The position numbers were made by a program, and so were the translations under genes. 64,000 bases of DNA from Romanomermis culicivorax (taxonomy: Eukaryota > Nematoda > Enoplea > Mermithida > Mermithidae), in the NCBI GenBank assembly GCA_963922205.1, contig CAWUHX010000068.1:868001-932000 (forward strand), given 5' to 3'. This document shows positions 61,188 through 64,000 of the stretch, one piece after another. How positions within the stretch are numbered: the first letter of the stretch is position 1; each line of letters starts with the position of its first letter. Below the pieces are notes generated by a model. It made no database searches. It had not been told where the DNA came from and saw only the letters and a program-made list of their open reading frames with translations.

Positions 61188-61880
61188 CATTGCATCCCTA
61201 CTGTTACCTCGACCACCTCTTTACCTCGACCGTCCCCTTACCTCGACTGCATATAAAGAAATTCTTGAAAATTTAAAGTGATTATTATTTTCCCATGGGG
61301 GAACAGGCTGCTTTCCCCACAGTACTTTACAAAGTTGAAAACCATGAACAGTACCACGAACATTTTATCAGTTGTTTTGGTGCATTGTGTGATAAATCTT
61401 AATTATTTTGTCCAATATGGAAGATTATGGACCAGCAATCTTTATACTTTCAAAATATCGCAAAATTAATTTGTTAAAATGAGAAAGTTTGGCTCATCCG
61501 GGTCATTTCCACATCTTTCAGAAGAATAATGCCGTTAGATTAGCTGATGGATCAACTACAGATTGTTATCAATGCAGAAATTGTGACAAGCTGGGCAGCG
61601 AAAAAGGAAGAACAAGGGTCAAAGCAGTTCGCCTTATTAGTAATCCAGAAGCAGTATTCAGATTTCATAGTTTCACATTGATTTACTCTCAAGCTGTAGC
61701 CTTAATATTGTAATTCATGAAAAGTGCAAAAATTTTCATACAGAAGCATACCATTTGATATAGACAGTTGAGGTAACGGGAATGTAATAAAAAAGGAGGT
61801 CTTGAAATAAAAATACATTGGTTGAGGTAAGGGTATGGTCGAGGTAAAGGGACGGTCGAGCTATGGGGACACAACGCAAT
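61188..61880. mobile_element. Foldback element with TTACCTCGACCGTCCCC arms
   Basis: Left arm 61210-61252 and right arm 61764-61866 carry 17-bp units in opposite orientation. Outer ends are ATTGCATCCC and (reversed) ATTGCGTTGTG. The loop has an open frame at 61489-61713 with GHFHIFQKNNAVRLADGS and CYQCRNCDKLGSEKGRTR, a possible zinc-binding remnant that I cannot assign. Confidence 0.6.
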
Positions 61881-62024
61881 CAAATACCAAAAATGAAAAT
61901 TTCGGTTCTCGATCACACTGAATGAACAACAGAGGAAGTTGATGATTTCTATTCATTCATCAGTCATTGACAATCTTAAAGACTGCTGTGATCATACAAA
62001 TGTACTATTTGAATACAATTGACT

Positions 62025-62315
62025 CACATACCTGTGAGAGGTCCGACCAGTTGGGGGGGGGAGTAAACCCAAAATTTTGGGGGTGGGGTCCCAACATTTC
62101 CAAAATTTTTGGGAAGAGGGTCGAAAAAACCCCAAGATAGTCAAAAAAATTTCGAAAATTTTCTCAGAAAAAGGCCAAAAAACCACTTTTTCCGAGTTTG
62201 GAAGGGGGGGTGGGTATAGGGTTGAACATGTTGGGGATGGGGGTCCCCACATTTGGGTATAGATTTCCACCAAGTTGGGGGTGGGGGTCCCCCCAACCTC
62301 CTCCCAATTACAGGT
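62025..62315. mobile_element. G/C-tract foldback family, short copy
   Basis: Starts CATACCTGTGAGAGGTCCGA and ends CCAATTACAGGT; the interior has CCAAAATTTTGGG, GGGTATAGGGTTG and AAGTTGGGGGTGGGGG. It directly abuts the element at 62311-63570. Confidence 0.55.
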
Positions 62316-63570
62316 GGGATACGGACAATTCGCCCCCAGCAATTCATCCCCCACAATTCGCCCTCCCCGCAATTCTCCTCCAGTAATTGGCCCCTAATTC
62401 ACTGTTTTTTAATTTAAAAAATTCAGATTTAAAAATAATTCCACTAAGTTGTTGGGCAGTTATGGGATAGCATTCCTATACATTCATTCACAATAACTAG
62501 AAATTTTTCCCAGCGGAAATAGCATGTTTATTTATGAATTCTGCATGCAGAGTGCAAGTATTATGTACAAGAAGAAAAAGATTTACAGCGATTTACAGCA
62601 AATAAAGGTCCACAAATAATGTTTTTCTAAATTTTCTTTGAATGTAAGATTTTTTACTGGTGCGGATAGTACTAAGTCAGTATAAGCATTTTTTACTCGT
62701 ACAGTCAGCAATACAGGCGTTTGAGCAGTAGATGCCTAGAATTAAAGTGGCCAGTTGTTTTTCCACTCGAAACAAAACGTGTGGCCGAGTTCAAAATGAA
62801 AGCTTGCAGCTAAAGTTAATCTGACTGAAAATAATCAATTTCGACTAAAAATTTGTGAAAAATCTCAACACTGGCAATTTACAAATTCATATTTTTTCAA
62901 GTTTGTAATGATGATGTCCTAAGCCCCAGAAACTATGCCAAATTTCAGTCTGATGGCGTAAATACCTGGGAGATAATTTGTAACACGGATATCATAGGCA
63001 GGATTGCGAGTCATTTATGTTCTTCGATCTGCATTTGTTTTTTATGTTTTTTTCCTCTTTTTCATTTAATTTTTTTCTTGTATTCCTTTTTTTTTGTCTT
63101 TCATCTTTTTTGTTAGTTTCTTCTTCTATATTTTTTTGAACACTTTTTACTCATTATTCTTTTCTGATTTTTTATTCTATATTTTTCTTCTGTTTTTTCT
63201 TTTTTTATTCTTTTTTGTTTTTGGTACACCGGGAAGTTGTCACGAAAAAGATAGTGAAGAACACAATAGAGTTACATGTAGAATAATTGTAATACATTGT
63301 CATAATCTTCATTGCTCTCCATAGATCCCAATAAAAAGTTACAAGAAATGAAGCTGGAAAAAGAAAATCTGGAGATATATTACATAACATATCATGGAGT
63401 TGCTTTTGAATCTAAAACCAGGTATGTATAGTACCAGGGGCGAATTGCTCAAAGGCAAATTGTGTTGGGGGTGAATTTTCCGGGTGCAAACTGCAGTGGG
63501 GGCGAATTACCAGGGGCGAATTCTGGGGGACGAATTGCTGGGGGCGAATTGTCCTAGAACCATTACAGGT
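62311..63570. mobile_element. Foldback element, CAATTCGCCCCCAG minisatellite arms, copy 2
   Basis: Left arm 62321-62395 (GGACAATTCGCCCCCAGC) and right arm 63430-63560 (GCTGGGGGCGAATTGTCC) are inverted arrays of about 15-bp units, as at 47881-48510. The loop holds a long T-rich tract (63030-63230) and a coding-like exon candidate at 63325-63420 (KKLQEMKLEKENLEIYY) ending at a GTATGT donor. Confidence 0.6.
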
Positions 63571-63625
63571 ATGTTCACTCAGGTTCTGGCTGGACAAATA
63601 ATAGTAATTAATATAAGTACTTTTC

Positions 63626-63880
63626 TTACATACCTGTAAGAGGTCCGACCAGTTGGGGGCAGGGTAAATCCAAAATTTTGGAGTAGAGGTACCACCATTT
63701 TCAAAGTTTTGGGGAGGGACTTGAAAAATCATTAAAAGGTCAAAAAAAAATTCGAAAATTTTTCCAAAAAAGGTCAGAAAAGCCACTTTTTCTTTTAATT
63801 TTTTACAATTTTTCCGAGTTTGGGGGTGGCTGAGTATAGGGTTGACCAAGTTGCGGGTGTGTTGGGGATGTACTTACGGT
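63626..63880. mobile_element. G/C-tract foldback family, short copy
   Basis: Starts CATACCTGTAAGAGGTCCGA, then CCAAAATTTTGGAG, a run of GGTCAAAAAAAAATTCG and GGGTTGACCAAGTTG. Closely parallel to 62025-62315. Confidence 0.55.
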
Positions 63881-64000
63881 AGCAGTCATCCCACATCTAT
63901 GCAAAATTGTTGAAATGGATGAAGTCACAATTTGACCAAAAGGACAGGATGTTTATCATTCTGCGATTTTGGTGTGTTGTGGGCGAGTCGCGTCTGTTAT

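Overview
The window looks like nuclear DNA of a small-genome invertebrate, most likely a nematode. It is AT-rich, the genes are split by introns whose acceptors end in TTTTCAG or TTTTTAG, there is no bacterial-style operon, and a 200-bp array of TTAGGC (the nematode telomere repeat) lies at 30.64-30.85 kb. The nematode call is an inference; the eukaryotic gene structures were read directly.

Three conserved protein genes could be assembled exon by exon. (1) 24-7120, plus strand: the 3' eleven exons (365 residues) of a four-repeat gelsolin-like actin-severing protein resembling C. elegans GSNL-1; the 5' end lies off the window. (2) 17020-7562, minus strand: a complete 402-residue class A (neuropeptide Y/F-like) GPCR in three exons, with introns of 4.6 and 3.7 kb, convergent with the gelsolin gene. 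(3) 56543-50749, minus strand: a complete six-exon RNF14-type RBR ubiquitin ligase (RWD, RING1, IBR, RING2), 474 residues. A plausible small single-exon membrane protein gene lies at 36565-36311 (minus). Weaker coding candidates lie at 13.9-14.3 and 28.07-28.3 kb. The three main genes do not form one pathway.

Nearly everything else is repetitive DNA of a consistent style. At least ten long inverted-repeat (foldback) elements carry, in most cases, their own short minisatellite in both arms: 1.66-3.67, 9.02-11.17 (with another nested at 9.63-10.47), 30.47-31.19 (holding the TTAGGC array), 34.16-35.72, 47.88-48.51, 53.0-53.4, 58.08-59.09, 61.19-61.88, 62.03-62.32, 62.31-63.57 and 63.63-63.88 kb. 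Two further elements have long terminal inverted repeats (32.02-33.95 and 41.39-42.46 kb). Two MITE families (A, TA-flanked, about 240 bp; B, TA-flanked, about 300-360 bp) are scattered through introns and intergenic DNA, and there is a clean 98-bp satellite at 40.38-41.21 kb.

The most unusual item is a roughly 415-bp element present twice (19084-19499 and 35053-35463). It has short inverted termini (TGTTGAG...CTCAACA), each copy is flanked by a 4-bp direct repeat, and each carries two tRNA-like genes with intact A and B boxes and a following TTTT. The second copy interrupts a minisatellite arm of a foldback element, so its empty site can be reconstructed. This is the best candidate for an undescribed system: a tRNA-carrying, two-unit transposable element.
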